From positions 1 through 9,692 of the forward strand of contig JAFGFO010000139.1 in the NCBI GenBank assembly GCA_016931085.1: DNA of 9,692 nt, read 5' to 3'. A program made the translations under genes and the position numbers. Below are positions 1 to 6,115 of this stretch, piece by piece. The notes beneath the pieces are model-generated. The model was not told the DNA's origin. It made no database searches and was given only the letters and a program-made list of their open reading frames with translations. How positions within the stretch are numbered: the stretch's first letter is position 1; each line of letters begins with the position of its first letter. Source of the DNA: Thermoflexales bacterium (GTDB lineage: Bacteria > Chloroflexota > Anaerolineae > Fen-1058).

Positions 1-15
1 ACCTGCCGCAAGCCT

Positions 16-55
16 GGCGGCTATCCACAGGACGCCTTCGGCGTGGAAAGCCGCC
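16..55. repeat. Long hairpin ahead of the FHA gene
   Basis: Bases 16-22 (GGCGGCT) pair with 49-55 (AGCCGCC), 24-28 (TCCAC) with 43-47 (GTGGA), and 34-36 with 40-42 around a TTC loop, leaving small internal bulges. No T-run follows on either strand, so it is not a standard intrinsic terminator. Its right arm ends in CCCTACA, resembling the GCCCCTAC tails of the hairpins at 6089-6115 and 6649-6702, so it may be a divergent member of that family. It could also be the tail of an upstream gene cut by the window edge. Confidence 0.45.
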
Positions 56-102
56 CTACAAAATCGTCTCTCCGACAGCCTGCTAGGTACAAGGGGGGAT
101 GT

Positions 103-771
103 ATGGAAGAAGTGCCCTTGCTGCTTGTAAACGAGGGAGAACTGGCTGGCAAGCAATGGCCGCTGGCGCGCGACGAGCTTGTCATCGGCCGTGGTGAGGG
201 GAGCGACATCTTGCTCCCCGAACGGCCCATCTCGCGCCATCACCTGCGCGTCGGGCGTGATGCGCAAGGCTATTTCGTCCAGGACCTGGACAGCAAGAAC
301 GGCACGTTTCTCAACGGCAAGCAGTTGCAGCCCAAGACGCGCTATCGCTTGCAGGATGGTGACGAGATCCAGGTGGCGTTGTGCGTCAAGCTGCTGTTTG
401 TAGGCGCAGAGGCTACCCTCCCACTCAGCCTTGACGACATTGCCCAGTTGCCTACCGCGCCGGTCAGCACACACCTCAGGCTGGATAAGGCCCAGCACCG
501 GGTATGGCTACGGGGGCAGGAGATCGATCCCCCGCTCAGCATGGCTCAATACCGCCTGTTGGAGGCGCTGGCCGAAGCCGGCGGAGGCGTGATCAGTCGT
601 GACCAGGTGGTGGCGACCGTCTGGCCAGAGGCAGTCGGCGAGGGCGTGTCGGAGCAGGCCATCGATGCCCTGGTGCGCCGCTTGCGCGACCGCTTGGCCG
701 AGCTGGACCCTCAGCACGACTATGTCCTCACCGTGCGCGGGCACGGCTTTAGGCTGGATAGGGGCGATTGA
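103..771 (+). CDS. FHA domain / OmpR-type winged-helix regulator
   Basis: This 222-residue cytosolic protein joins a phosphothreonine-reading forkhead-associated domain to a DNA-binding domain. FHA residues 8-100 carry GR (29-30), the SRHH patch (44-47), SKNG (64-67) and NG (71-72), the usual phosphopeptide-contact positions. Residues 124-217 look like a Trans_reg_C winged helix, with a recognition helix near 183-198 and a wing ending RGHGF. There is no receiver domain, so DNA binding may be controlled through the FHA module instead of Asp phosphorylation (inference). The start at 103 is chosen because a GGGGGG-rich Shine-Dalgarno (91-98) ends 4 bases before it; an in-frame ATG at 43 has no such site and lies within the hairpin. 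It converges on the CpXC gene. No Ser/Thr kinase is present in the window, so the partner phosphoprotein is unknown. Confidence 0.88.
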   Translation: MEEVPLLLVNEGELAGKQWPLARDELVIGRGEGSDILLPERPISRHHLRVGRDAQGYFVQDLDSKNGTFLNGKQLQPKTRYRLQDGDEIQVALCVKLLFVGAEATLPLSLDDIAQLPTAPVSTHLRLDKAQHRVWLRGQEIDPPLSMAQYRLLEALAEAGGGVISRDQVVATVWPEAVGEGVSEQAIDALVRRLRDRLAELDPQHDYVLTVRGHGFRLDRGD

Positions 772-786
772 GAGCTTGCGGGAATA

Positions 787-831
787 GCCACAGAGACATC
801 GTTCGGCTTTGACGAACGATGTCTCTGTGGC
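787..831. terminator. Perfect 19-bp inverted repeat between convergent genes
   Basis: Bases 787-805 are the exact reverse complement of 813-831, with a 7-base loop (GCTTTGA). The repeat lies between the 3' ends of the FHA gene (771) and the CpXC gene (873), where a bidirectional terminator is expected. Neither strand has a T-run directly after the stem; a run of six A follows on the + strand. Termination by stem alone is therefore uncertain, and a dispersed palindromic repeat is the alternative. The arm contains CCACAGAGACAT, a type of sequence often seen in dispersed intergenic repeats (recalled, not checked). Confidence 0.6.
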
Positions 832-872
832 CAAAAAAGTCGTCGTTGGTGGAGAGCGCAAACGGGCGCGTT

Positions 873-2231
873 TTATTTTGTGGCGACGGCCACGGCCTGG
901 CCGCTCATTTGAGCGGCTTGCTCGATGATCTTGTCCAGCTTGTCGGCCGCCTCGGCCCGCTCGCGGTTGCGCAAGTCGCCTGCCACGCGGCGCATCCAGT
1001 TGATAAACTCGGGGCCCAAAGCCTGCCGGTTAGCTTCGAGCAACTGGCTCGTCCCGTCTGGATAGTCCACAGACATCAAGGCGTTGATAAAACGCACCTC
1101 GGCGGGTTGGCTCGCCTGAATGGCCTGCATAGCTGCCTGTCCCACGGCTTGCAGGCGATCGAACACGGCCTGCTGCCCGCTTTGATGGGCTAGCCCCAGG
1201 TTGTTTTCAAGCACGCTGAAAAAGATGTCATCCAGTTCATCCAAATGCTGGCGCGCGAATTGGGTCAGATCCGCGCTGTTGACCATCTCGCTCAGCAGCG
1301 CGCCGCGCTGCTCGTATACAGCGCGGGCTGCCGCGTCCAGCTCTTCGCGTGCTTCCTGGATCTCTTTGCGCAGCGTCGTGAGCTTGTGAACGGTGTCTTG
1401 ATCGCCGGCCTGGGTGGCCGCCTCGATCTTGGCGGTGAGCGCCTGGAAGAAGGAATAATCCAGCAGCGACCGGCCAAAGCCAACCAGCATTTTGCGCGTT
1501 TGGATGTCCGGCGCTTGAGCCAGTTGATCCAGCAAGGTCGCTTGTGAGGGCTCGGCTGCAAAGGCCTCCAGCACTTTTTGCTGGGCAGCGATCTTGGCGC
1601 CAACGGTCGAGTGTTCCATGAGCCGGTCACGCATCTGGGCCAATTGTTCATAGTCGTTAGCCACCCCACTGGCGCGGGCAGAAGCCAGCGCCGTGCTGAC
1701 CAGGCCAAAGAATTCTTCGTCAAGCTCCGCGTCGTGCTCTTGGATAAGAGCCGGCAGTTGCTCAACGGGTGTATCAGCCAGCGTCTGCAGCAAGTCCATC
1801 TTGGCCCGCTGCGCCGCGAGCATCTCCTTGGTGATGCCGTCCGCTTCCAAAATGGCCTCGACCAGGTTTTGTAGGGTGAAAAACTGTTTAGGCTGCAGCA
1901 GGTAGGCCTTGCGCTTTTCGGGCGGCAGCTTGGACATGATGGCATTCGTCATCGAGCCGATCATGCGTTGCTGGTCGGCCTCTTTGATGCCGGCTTGCAT
2001 GGGCATAAAGATAAAGGCTAGCTCTTTGTCGGCGTCGTGGTACACGAACGGGCTCGCCAGCGAGGCCGTGTTGCCGCAAGATGAGCAGCGGAATGCGTTC
2101 AACACGCCGGCCAACAGGGCGTTCTTCAGGCCAGGCTCTTCGGTCACGTCCACGACCTGGCGTAGCGGCACGGTGATGGGGGCGTGGCAAAACGGGCACT
2201 GTATCGGTGTAGGAACGGGTGCAAATGGCAT
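873..2231 (-). CDS. CpXC-domain protein with long helical tail
   Basis: This 452-residue soluble protein has an N-terminal CpXC-type zinc-ribbon-like module. Cysteine pairs CPFC (C12, C15) and CSSC (C49, C52) frame it, followed by the hydrophobic stretch ELAFIFMPMQ. From about residue 90 onward it is charged, Gln/Ala/Leu-rich and predicted mostly helical, with no membrane segment or signal peptide. The family has no established function. The ATG at 2231 is preferred over a TTG at 2246 because AAAGGA (2238-2243) sits 6 bases upstream of it, an ideal spacing that places the TTG inside the ribosome-binding region. It lies 58 bases downstream of the histidine kinase on the same strand and is probably cotranscribed. 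The spacer is a heptamer repeat that touches the ribosome binding site. Confidence 0.82.
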   Translation of the reverse strand: MPFAPVPTPIQCPFCHAPITVPLRQVVDVTEEPGLKNALLAGVLNAFRCSSCGNTASLASPFVYHDADKELAFIFMPMQAGIKEADQQRMIGSMTNAIMSKLPPEKRKAYLLQPKQFFTLQNLVEAILEADGITKEMLAAQRAKMDLLQTLADTPVEQLPALIQEHDAELDEEFFGLVSTALASARASGVANDYEQLAQMRDRLMEHSTVGAKIAAQQKVLEAFAAEPSQATLLDQLAQAPDIQTRKMLVGFGRSLLDYSFFQALTAKIEAATQAGDQDTVHKLTTLRKEIQEAREELDAAARAVYEQRGALLSEMVNSADLTQFARQHLDELDDIFFSVLENNLGLAHQSGQQAVFDRLQAVGQAAMQAIQASQPAEVRFINALMSVDYPDGTSQLLEANRQALGPEFINWMRRVAGDLRNRERAEAADKLDKIIEQAAQMSGQAVAVATK

Positions 2232-2243
2232 TGGTAATCCTTT

Positions 2244-2285
2244 CAAATGTCAAATAGCGAATAGCGAATAACAAATAGCAAAATA
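2244..2285. repeat. Heptamer tandem repeat, six units
   Basis: The run reads CAAATGT, CAAATAG, CGAATAG, CGAATAA, CAAATAG, CAAAATA without interruption, so it has period 7 with consensus C(A/G)AATAG. It occupies nearly all of the spacer between the kinase stop (2290) and the CpXC start (2231), and directly abuts the AAAGGA Shine-Dalgarno (2238-2243). Slippage here would change the spacer length in 7-base steps without altering either protein. Confidence 0.8.
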
Positions 2286-2289
2286 ACGT

Positions 2290-3873
2290 CTATGACCTGG
2301 GCAGCGCGAACGAAAAGCTTGCCCCGCGCTCCGGCTGGCTCTCAACCCACACTCGCCCGCCGTGCGCTTCCACAACGGCCTTGGTCAGGTAAAGCCCCAG
2401 CCCGCTGCCCTGCACGCGGCTGGACAAGGTATCGTCGACGCGGTAAAAGCGTTCAAAGACGCGCGCGTGCTCTTCGAGCGGGATGCCAATTCCCTCGTCG
2501 CTCACGGTAATGGCGACCTCGCCCGGCTTGACCCGCCCCGACACGCGCACCGTCCCGCCGTGCGGGCTGTACTTGAGCGCGTTATCAACCAGGTTAGACA
2601 GCACCTGCTCCAGGCGGGCCGCGTCGGCCTGCACGAGCGGGAAGTCGTCCGGGAAGTCCACGCTCAACAAGTGCTTGTCGGTCTGGGTGCGGAACTTGTC
2701 CACCAGGCGAGCGGCCAGTTGGTCCAGGCGCACGTCTGACTTTTGCAGCTTGAGCCCGCCGGCCTGCAGTCGAGAGGCATCCAGTAAATTGTTAATCAGC
2801 CGTGTCAGCCGGTCGGCCTCTTCTTCAATGACGGTAGCCGACTGCCGCACCGTATCGACGTCCCACTGCGCATCCTCGCGGCGCAGCGTGCCGGCATAGC
2901 CCTTGATCAACGCCACCGGCGTTTTAAGCTCGTGTGAGATGACCGAGATGAACGTGCTCTTGAGTTTCTCAGCTTCCCGAAAGCGCGTGATGTCGCGCAC
3001 CGAGCCGATAATGTTAATCAAGCGCCCTTCGCGATCGAACAGCGGCGCGTAGCTGATCTCTACGCTGGTCCGCCCCAACTCACCTTCTACGTACAGGCTG
3101 TTTCCTAATGGCCCATTTCCCAATGGCTCATTTCCGTGCGCACCAGCCTGTCCCGTCAACGGCCAACCGCTTGCGCAGGCCTCCTCCAGCGTCTTGCCGG
3201 CGCGCTTGTCCTGCACCACGATCACCGCGCTGTGCTCGCGCCCCACGGCCTCGGCCTGGCTGACGCCCGTCATGCGGGCCAGCGAGCGGTTAAAGCTCAC
3301 GATGCGTTGGGCCGGATCAAGGATCACGATGCCATCCGCGCTGAACTCGATGATCGCGTCCATGCGGCGCTTTTCGCCGGCCAACTCCTGGTACAGGCGC
3401 GCGTTGTTAACCGCGATGGCGGCCTGCTCGGCAAAGCTTTGCAAAATCTGCCGATCGTTGGTCGAGAAACGATTGCCGTGCACTCGAAAGACATAAATCG
3501 CTCCCACCAGGTCGCCGGCCATCGACAAGGGCAAGCCGACCACCTGGCGCAGGCTCAGCCCAACGGCGTTGGCGACCACGCTCAGCTTGCGCTCGATTTC
3601 GGCCACCGCCCATATGGCTGGGTCGCCCGAGTCCGCCTCGGGCATCAATGGGCCGAACAAGTGCAGCAACTGCAAAGGCAGGCCGTAACTGGCGTGCACG
3701 GCGAAAGCGCCTTCTTCCTCGCGCAGCGCAATCAACCCGGCCTGCCCGTCGAGGATCTTGACCGATGCTTCCAGGATCAAGCGCAGCACCGCTTCCAACT
3801 CCAAGTGAGCCGTCATCGCGCGGCTGATCTGGAGCAAGTATTCTCTCTGGCGAACTCGAAAATCCGCAAGCAT
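2290..3873 (-). CDS. Soluble GAF-PAS sensor histidine kinase
   Basis: This 527-residue cytoplasmic two-component kinase has no membrane segment. The order is a short N-terminal helix, GAF domain (about 20-165), linking helix, PAS domain (about 168-298), HisKA dimerization helix with phospho-acceptor H314 in SHELKTP, then HATPase_c with N-box NLVDNALKYS (427-436), G1 box DEGIGIP (459-465), F box FERF (473-476) and G2 box GSGLGL (489-494). All catalytic boxes look intact. The PAS region carries an unusual GNEPLGNGPLGN insert (247-258) encoded by a 15-bp tandem repeat. The ATG at 3873 is preferred to a TTG at 3930, because the TTG overlaps a TATAAT-type promoter site and would be untranscribed from it. 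No response regulator gene is adjacent, so it is an orphan in this window; the CpXC gene follows. Confidence 0.9.
   Translation of the reverse strand: MLADFRVRQREYLLQISRAMTAHLELEAVLRLILEASVKILDGQAGLIALREEEGAFAVHASYGLPLQLLHLFGPLMPEADSGDPAIWAVAEIERKLSVVANAVGLSLRQVVGLPLSMAGDLVGAIYVFRVHGNRFSTNDRQILQSFAEQAAIAVNNARLYQELAGEKRRMDAIIEFSADGIVILDPAQRIVSFNRSLARMTGVSQAEAVGREHSAVIVVQDKRAGKTLEEACASGWPLTGQAGAHGNEPLGNGPLGNSLYVEGELGRTSVEISYAPLFDREGRLINIIGSVRDITRFREAEKLKSTFISVISHELKTPVALIKGYAGTLRREDAQWDVDTVRQSATVIEEEADRLTRLINNLLDASRLQAGGLKLQKSDVRLDQLAARLVDKFRTQTDKHLLSVDFPDDFPLVQADAARLEQVLSNLVDNALKYSPHGGTVRVSGRVKPGEVAITVSDEGIGIPLEEHARVFERFYRVDDTLSSRVQGSGLGLYLTKAVVEAHGGRVWVESQPERGASFSFALPRS
3101..3135. repeat. 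15-bp tandem repeat inside the kinase PAS region
   Basis: TTTCCTAATGGCCCA (3101-3115) is followed by TTTCCCAATGGCTCA (3116-3130) and a partial TTTCC, giving two full units with two differences. On the - strand it encodes the reiterated GN-x-PL pentapeptide in the kinase and keeps the frame. A related sequence, TTTTCCCAAAGGGCC (3904-3918), lies in the 5' leader of the same gene. Confidence 0.75.
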
Positions 3874-3918
3874 TTCACCCGCCTGGCAAACAGGGCCTAG
3901 CACTTTTCCCAAAGGGCC

Positions 3919-3928
3919 ATTATAACAC
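3919..3928 (-). promoter_or_regulatory. Extended -10 promoter for the histidine kinase
   Basis: Reading leftward the sequence is GTGTTATAAT, a perfect TATAAT -10 preceded by TG in the extended position. No good TTGACA-like -35 is seen at 16-18 bases upstream. Transcription would start near 3912 and give a leader of about 40 bases to the ATG at 3873. The same ten-mer pattern occurs at 6738-6747 and 6806-6815. Confidence 0.6.
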
Positions 3929-3951
3929 AAACTGCCAGTTTAGTGACGTCA
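3929..3951. promoter_or_regulatory. Two palindromes beside the kinase promoter, possible operators
   Basis: AAACTGCCAGTTT (3929-3941) is a perfect palindrome with a single central base, and TGACGTCA (3944-3951) is a perfect 8-bp palindrome two bases further. Both lie in the -15 to -40 zone of the leftward promoter, where repressor or activator sites are common. The binding protein cannot be named from the sequence. Confidence 0.4.
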
Positions 3952-3997
3952 GGTGCAAAATTTGTGCTTTTCGCTTTTCTGGTTATACTAGATAATG

Positions 3998-4047
3998 GGA
4001 TTTAGGCTGAAAGCCTAAATCCTTAAGAGAAAGCCGAAGGCTTTCTC
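3998..4047. repeat. Twin hairpins with GAA triloops
   Basis: The first hairpin pairs GGATTTAGGCT (3998-4008) perfectly with 4012-4022 around a GAA loop. The second pairs GAGAAAGCC (4027-4035) perfectly with 4039-4047 around another GAA loop. Only four bases separate them. Both share the apical core GC-Y-GAA-R-GC, suggesting one element type in two lengths. No T-run follows, so they look like REP-like palindromes and not intrinsic terminators. Confidence 0.75.
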
Positions 4048-4058
4048 CATAATAGGGC

Positions 4059-4097
4059 AGCGCAAGCTGATACGCTAAAATTGTCCATAGCGCAAGC
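4059..4097. repeat. Direct repeat AGCGCAAGC, 30-base period
   Basis: AGCGCAAGC occurs at 4059-4067 and again at 4089-4097. It lies between the twin hairpins and the 28-bp inverted repeat in gene-free DNA. It could be part of the same repeat-derived mosaic; no function can be given. Confidence 0.4.
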
Positions 4098-4163
4098 CAG
4101 GCTGGTGAAAACTTTAGAGGCAATGGAGCAAAACTTGCTTTGCTAGATCATCAGGCCGGATTT

Positions 4164-4236
4164 TTATCCGCCAATTCACGCTAATTTTCACGAATTTTAC
4201 AACCATTTGTGTAGATTCGCGAAGATTCGCGGATAA
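4164..4236. repeat. Imperfect 28-bp inverted repeat
   Basis: The left arm 4164-4191 starts TTATCCGCCAATTCACG, and the reverse complement of 4209-4236 starts TTATCCGCGAATCTTCG. They match at 21 of 28 positions, with a 17-base spacer. The right arm also contains a short tandem GATTCGCGAA/GATTCGCGGA (4214-4233). Sequences of this type (CGCGAATCTTCGCGAAT) recur as dispersed intergenic repeats in many bacteria, from memory; that was not checked here. Confidence 0.65.
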
Positions 4237-4381
4237 TGAAAAAGCAACTTTTGCGGTACTGCCTTTAGAGTTATTGGATTGCGCGGCAGGTGGAAGGTTT
4301 CGTGTATTGCGCCGCCCTGAGCGAACATGGAAAATAGCCTGCTTTCGGGTCCATCCATGAAGTACAGGATTCTTAAAGACG

Positions 4382-6070
4382 ATGAACGAAGAAATGGATA
4401 TTGAAGAGTTGGCGCCCTGGTTGGTCATCTTCATCACATTGATTGGAGGTGGGCTGCGAGTTCTTCTGCTCGATAGTAAAGGGATGTGGTTGGATGAAAC
4501 GTTCAGCGTGTGGGCGGCCAGCCACAGGGTCGGCGATATGCTGCAATGGATTGTCAAGGTCGACCAACATCCACCCCTTTATTATCTCCTGCTCCATTAT
4601 TGGATAGCCCTCAATGGAGATACGCCCTATGATGTCCGGCTGCTTTCTGCACTGTTCGGTGCAGGCACGATTCCGATCATTTACTTGATTGGCAAACGCA
4701 TGTCTGGCGCGATCATGGGATTGGCGGCAGCCGTATTTCTGGCTCTTTCGCCTTTCAACATCTACTACGCCCAGGAAACGCGCATGTACACCTGCCTGGC
4801 GTTCAATGTCTCCGTGGCGATTTATGCACTGGTCAGACTGCTCACGGATTCACGCTCCGTCAGGCCTATCGGCAGCCAATTTCGGGACTATTGGCATGCC
4901 TGGCGTACATCCGGGCCGCTTGAACCAGACACCGGAGGAAATTTCAGCTATAAGGTCGATACCCGCGATCAAAGCGGATGGAGAGCCTGGATATCCCGCC
5001 ATCGTCGGTTACCCGTCCAGACCATTGAGACTGACCTGGCCTGGGTTGCATTGATCGCGTTCTCGGCTGCGACGATGCTCACCCACAATACCTCTGTCCT
5101 TTTCCTTTTGGCCACCAATATCTTTGTTCTTGGCCTGATGCTTTTTCAAAGGATAACGAAATCGGGATCTCTACCCGCCTTTCAGGCTCCCTCTTTTGGG
5201 AACTGGGTGAAGGCTCAGATAGGCATCTTCTTACTATGGAGTCCATGGATAGTCGCCTTTATCAATCAAGCCAGCCGAGTCTATCAGAGATTTTGGATTC
5301 CTAAACCAAGTCGGGACATCGTTATCCGGGTACTTGAATTCTTTTTGAACCCCTCTCTGTCATATCTTCAAGGCAGCCAGGTAATGGTGATGCGGATCCT
5401 GTACGCGCTGGTGTTATGTTTAGGACTGCTACATTACCGGAAAAAAATATCGCGATTCTTATTTCTGGCCGCCCTGTTCGCCGTCCCCTTTTTGGGTGAG
5501 CTGATCGTGAGCATCCGCCGGCCTGTTTTTCTCGATCGAACCCTGATCTGGATAACGATTCCATTGTTCCTGGTACTGGCGGCGGGTATCGCTCAATTAA
5601 GATTTCGCTTTCTTATTATCGGTGCAGTAGGGATTTTAGGAACAATCAACCTGTTTTCTGCCAGCGATTATTATCGGTTCTGGCACAAAGAGGATTGGAG
5701 CACTCCGGCCGGTTATGTCTCAAAATTCGCTCAAAAGGACGACTTGATCCTTTTCAACTCCAACTTTGTGGAAATCCCGTTCAACTATTATTTTAAACCC
5801 TATGAAAAACTGTATTCTATCCAGGTAGAGAAATATGGGGTTCCCGAAGATCTGTTCGATAGCGGTATCCCGGAACCACAGATGACGGATAGCGATGTGC
5901 CCGAGTTAATTGCCCTGTTGCGCGGGCACAACAGGGCCTGGCTGGTTTACAGCCATAACTCGTATACGGATCCCATGGGACTCATCCCGCAGGCGCTTGC
6001 ATCGAAGATGACATTGATCCGGGAGCGCGATTTTTATGGGGGGCAGGTTCAATTATATGGAACTCCCTGA
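4382..6070 (+). CDS. GT39/ArnT-like polytopic membrane glycosyltransferase
   Basis: This 562-residue integral membrane protein resembles the PMT_2/GT-C fold enzymes that transfer sugars from polyprenyl-phosphate donors to a protein or lipid on the outer face of the membrane. The first membrane segment (about 12-30) is followed by WLDET with D38-E39, the expected catalytic acidic pair of the first periplasmic loop. HPPLYY (63-68) and YYAQETRMY (128-136) are family hallmarks. A polar loop of about 60 residues (155-215) separates the first membrane block from the next, and the last 90 or so residues are soluble. The acceptor cannot be told. The reading frame opens at 4361, so 4382 is the first ATG; an ATG at 4394 is an alternative, and neither has a clear Shine-Dalgarno. 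Its base composition is visibly AT-richer than the flanking genes, which may reflect transfer. A perfect 9-bp hairpin (5912-5920 with 5929-5937) lies inside the coding region. Confidence 0.85.
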   Translation: MNEEMDIEELAPWLVIFITLIGGGLRVLLLDSKGMWLDETFSVWAASHRVGDMLQWIVKVDQHPPLYYLLLHYWIALNGDTPYDVRLLSALFGAGTIPIIYLIGKRMSGAIMGLAAAVFLALSPFNIYYAQETRMYTCLAFNVSVAIYALVRLLTDSRSVRPIGSQFRDYWHAWRTSGPLEPDTGGNFSYKVDTRDQSGWRAWISRHRRLPVQTIETDLAWVALIAFSAATMLTHNTSVLFLLATNIFVLGLMLFQRITKSGSLPAFQAPSFGNWVKAQIGIFLLWSPWIVAFINQASRVYQRFWIPKPSRDIVIRVLEFFLNPSLSYLQGSQVMVMRILYALVLCLGLLHYRKKISRFLFLAALFAVPFLGELIVSIRRPVFLDRTLIWITIPLFLVLAAGIAQLRFRFLIIGAVGILGTINLFSASDYYRFWHKEDWSTPAGYVSKFAQKDDLILFNSNFVEIPFNYYFKPYEKLYSIQVEKYGVPEDLFDSGIPEPQMTDSDVPELIALLRGHNRAWLVYSHNSYTDPMGLIPQALASKMTLIRERDFYGGQVQLYGTP

Positions 6071-6088
6071 GCCTGATTTCTAATTCTT

Positions 6089-6115
6089 GGGCAACGCACG
6101 CGGGGTTGCCCCTAC
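6089..6115 (+). repeat. GCCCCTAC hairpin element, copy A
   Basis: GGGCAAC (6089-6095) pairs with GTTGCCC (6105-6111) over a 9-base loop and is followed by CTAC. It fills the space between the convergent glycosyltransferase and thioesterase genes. The CTA at 6112-6114 is the reverse complement of the thioesterase stop codon, so that stop lies in the element. It shares the design and the GCCCCTAC tail with copies B and C at 6649-6702. Confidence 0.7.

Larger units (their letters stand above)
3952..4381. other. Gene-free stretch between kinase and glycosyltransferase
   Basis: No convincing coding region is present on either strand. It holds twin hairpins, a direct repeat and a long imperfect inverted repeat, listed separately. 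A possible rightward -10 (TATACT 3984-3989) with a poor -35 (TTTGTG, 17-base spacer) lies just before the hairpins. Another weak candidate (TTGCGC 4279-4284, 18 bases, TGTATT 4303-4308) precedes the glycosyltransferase. Neither is strong enough to be called as a promoter. Confidence 0.6.

Noticed and set aside
43..102. Longer N-terminus of the FHA protein from the ATG at 43
   Set aside because: No Shine-Dalgarno, the start falls inside a hairpin, the extra residues are not FHA-like, and the ATG at 103 has a strong site.
3136..3900. 254-residue + strand open frame opposite the histidine kinase
   Set aside because: It is antisense to a kinase with all catalytic boxes intact, its protein is rich in His/Gln/Arg with no family resemblance, and long antisense frames are common in GC-rich genes.
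3874..3930. Longer N-terminus of the histidine kinase from a TTG at 3930
   Set aside because: The TTG overlaps the TATAAT-type promoter site, and the extra residues come from repeat-like DNA; the ATG at 3873 fits a transcript starting near 3912.
2244..4236. CRISPR array from tandem or spaced repeats
   Set aside because: Units are 7 or 15 bases without spacers, or are isolated palindromes; none shows 23-40 base repeats with unique spacers, and no cas gene is present.
4114..4557. 147-residue - strand frame across the start of the glycosyltransferase
   Set aside because: It translates repeat sequence and the complement of a clear gene start, and has no recognisable domain.
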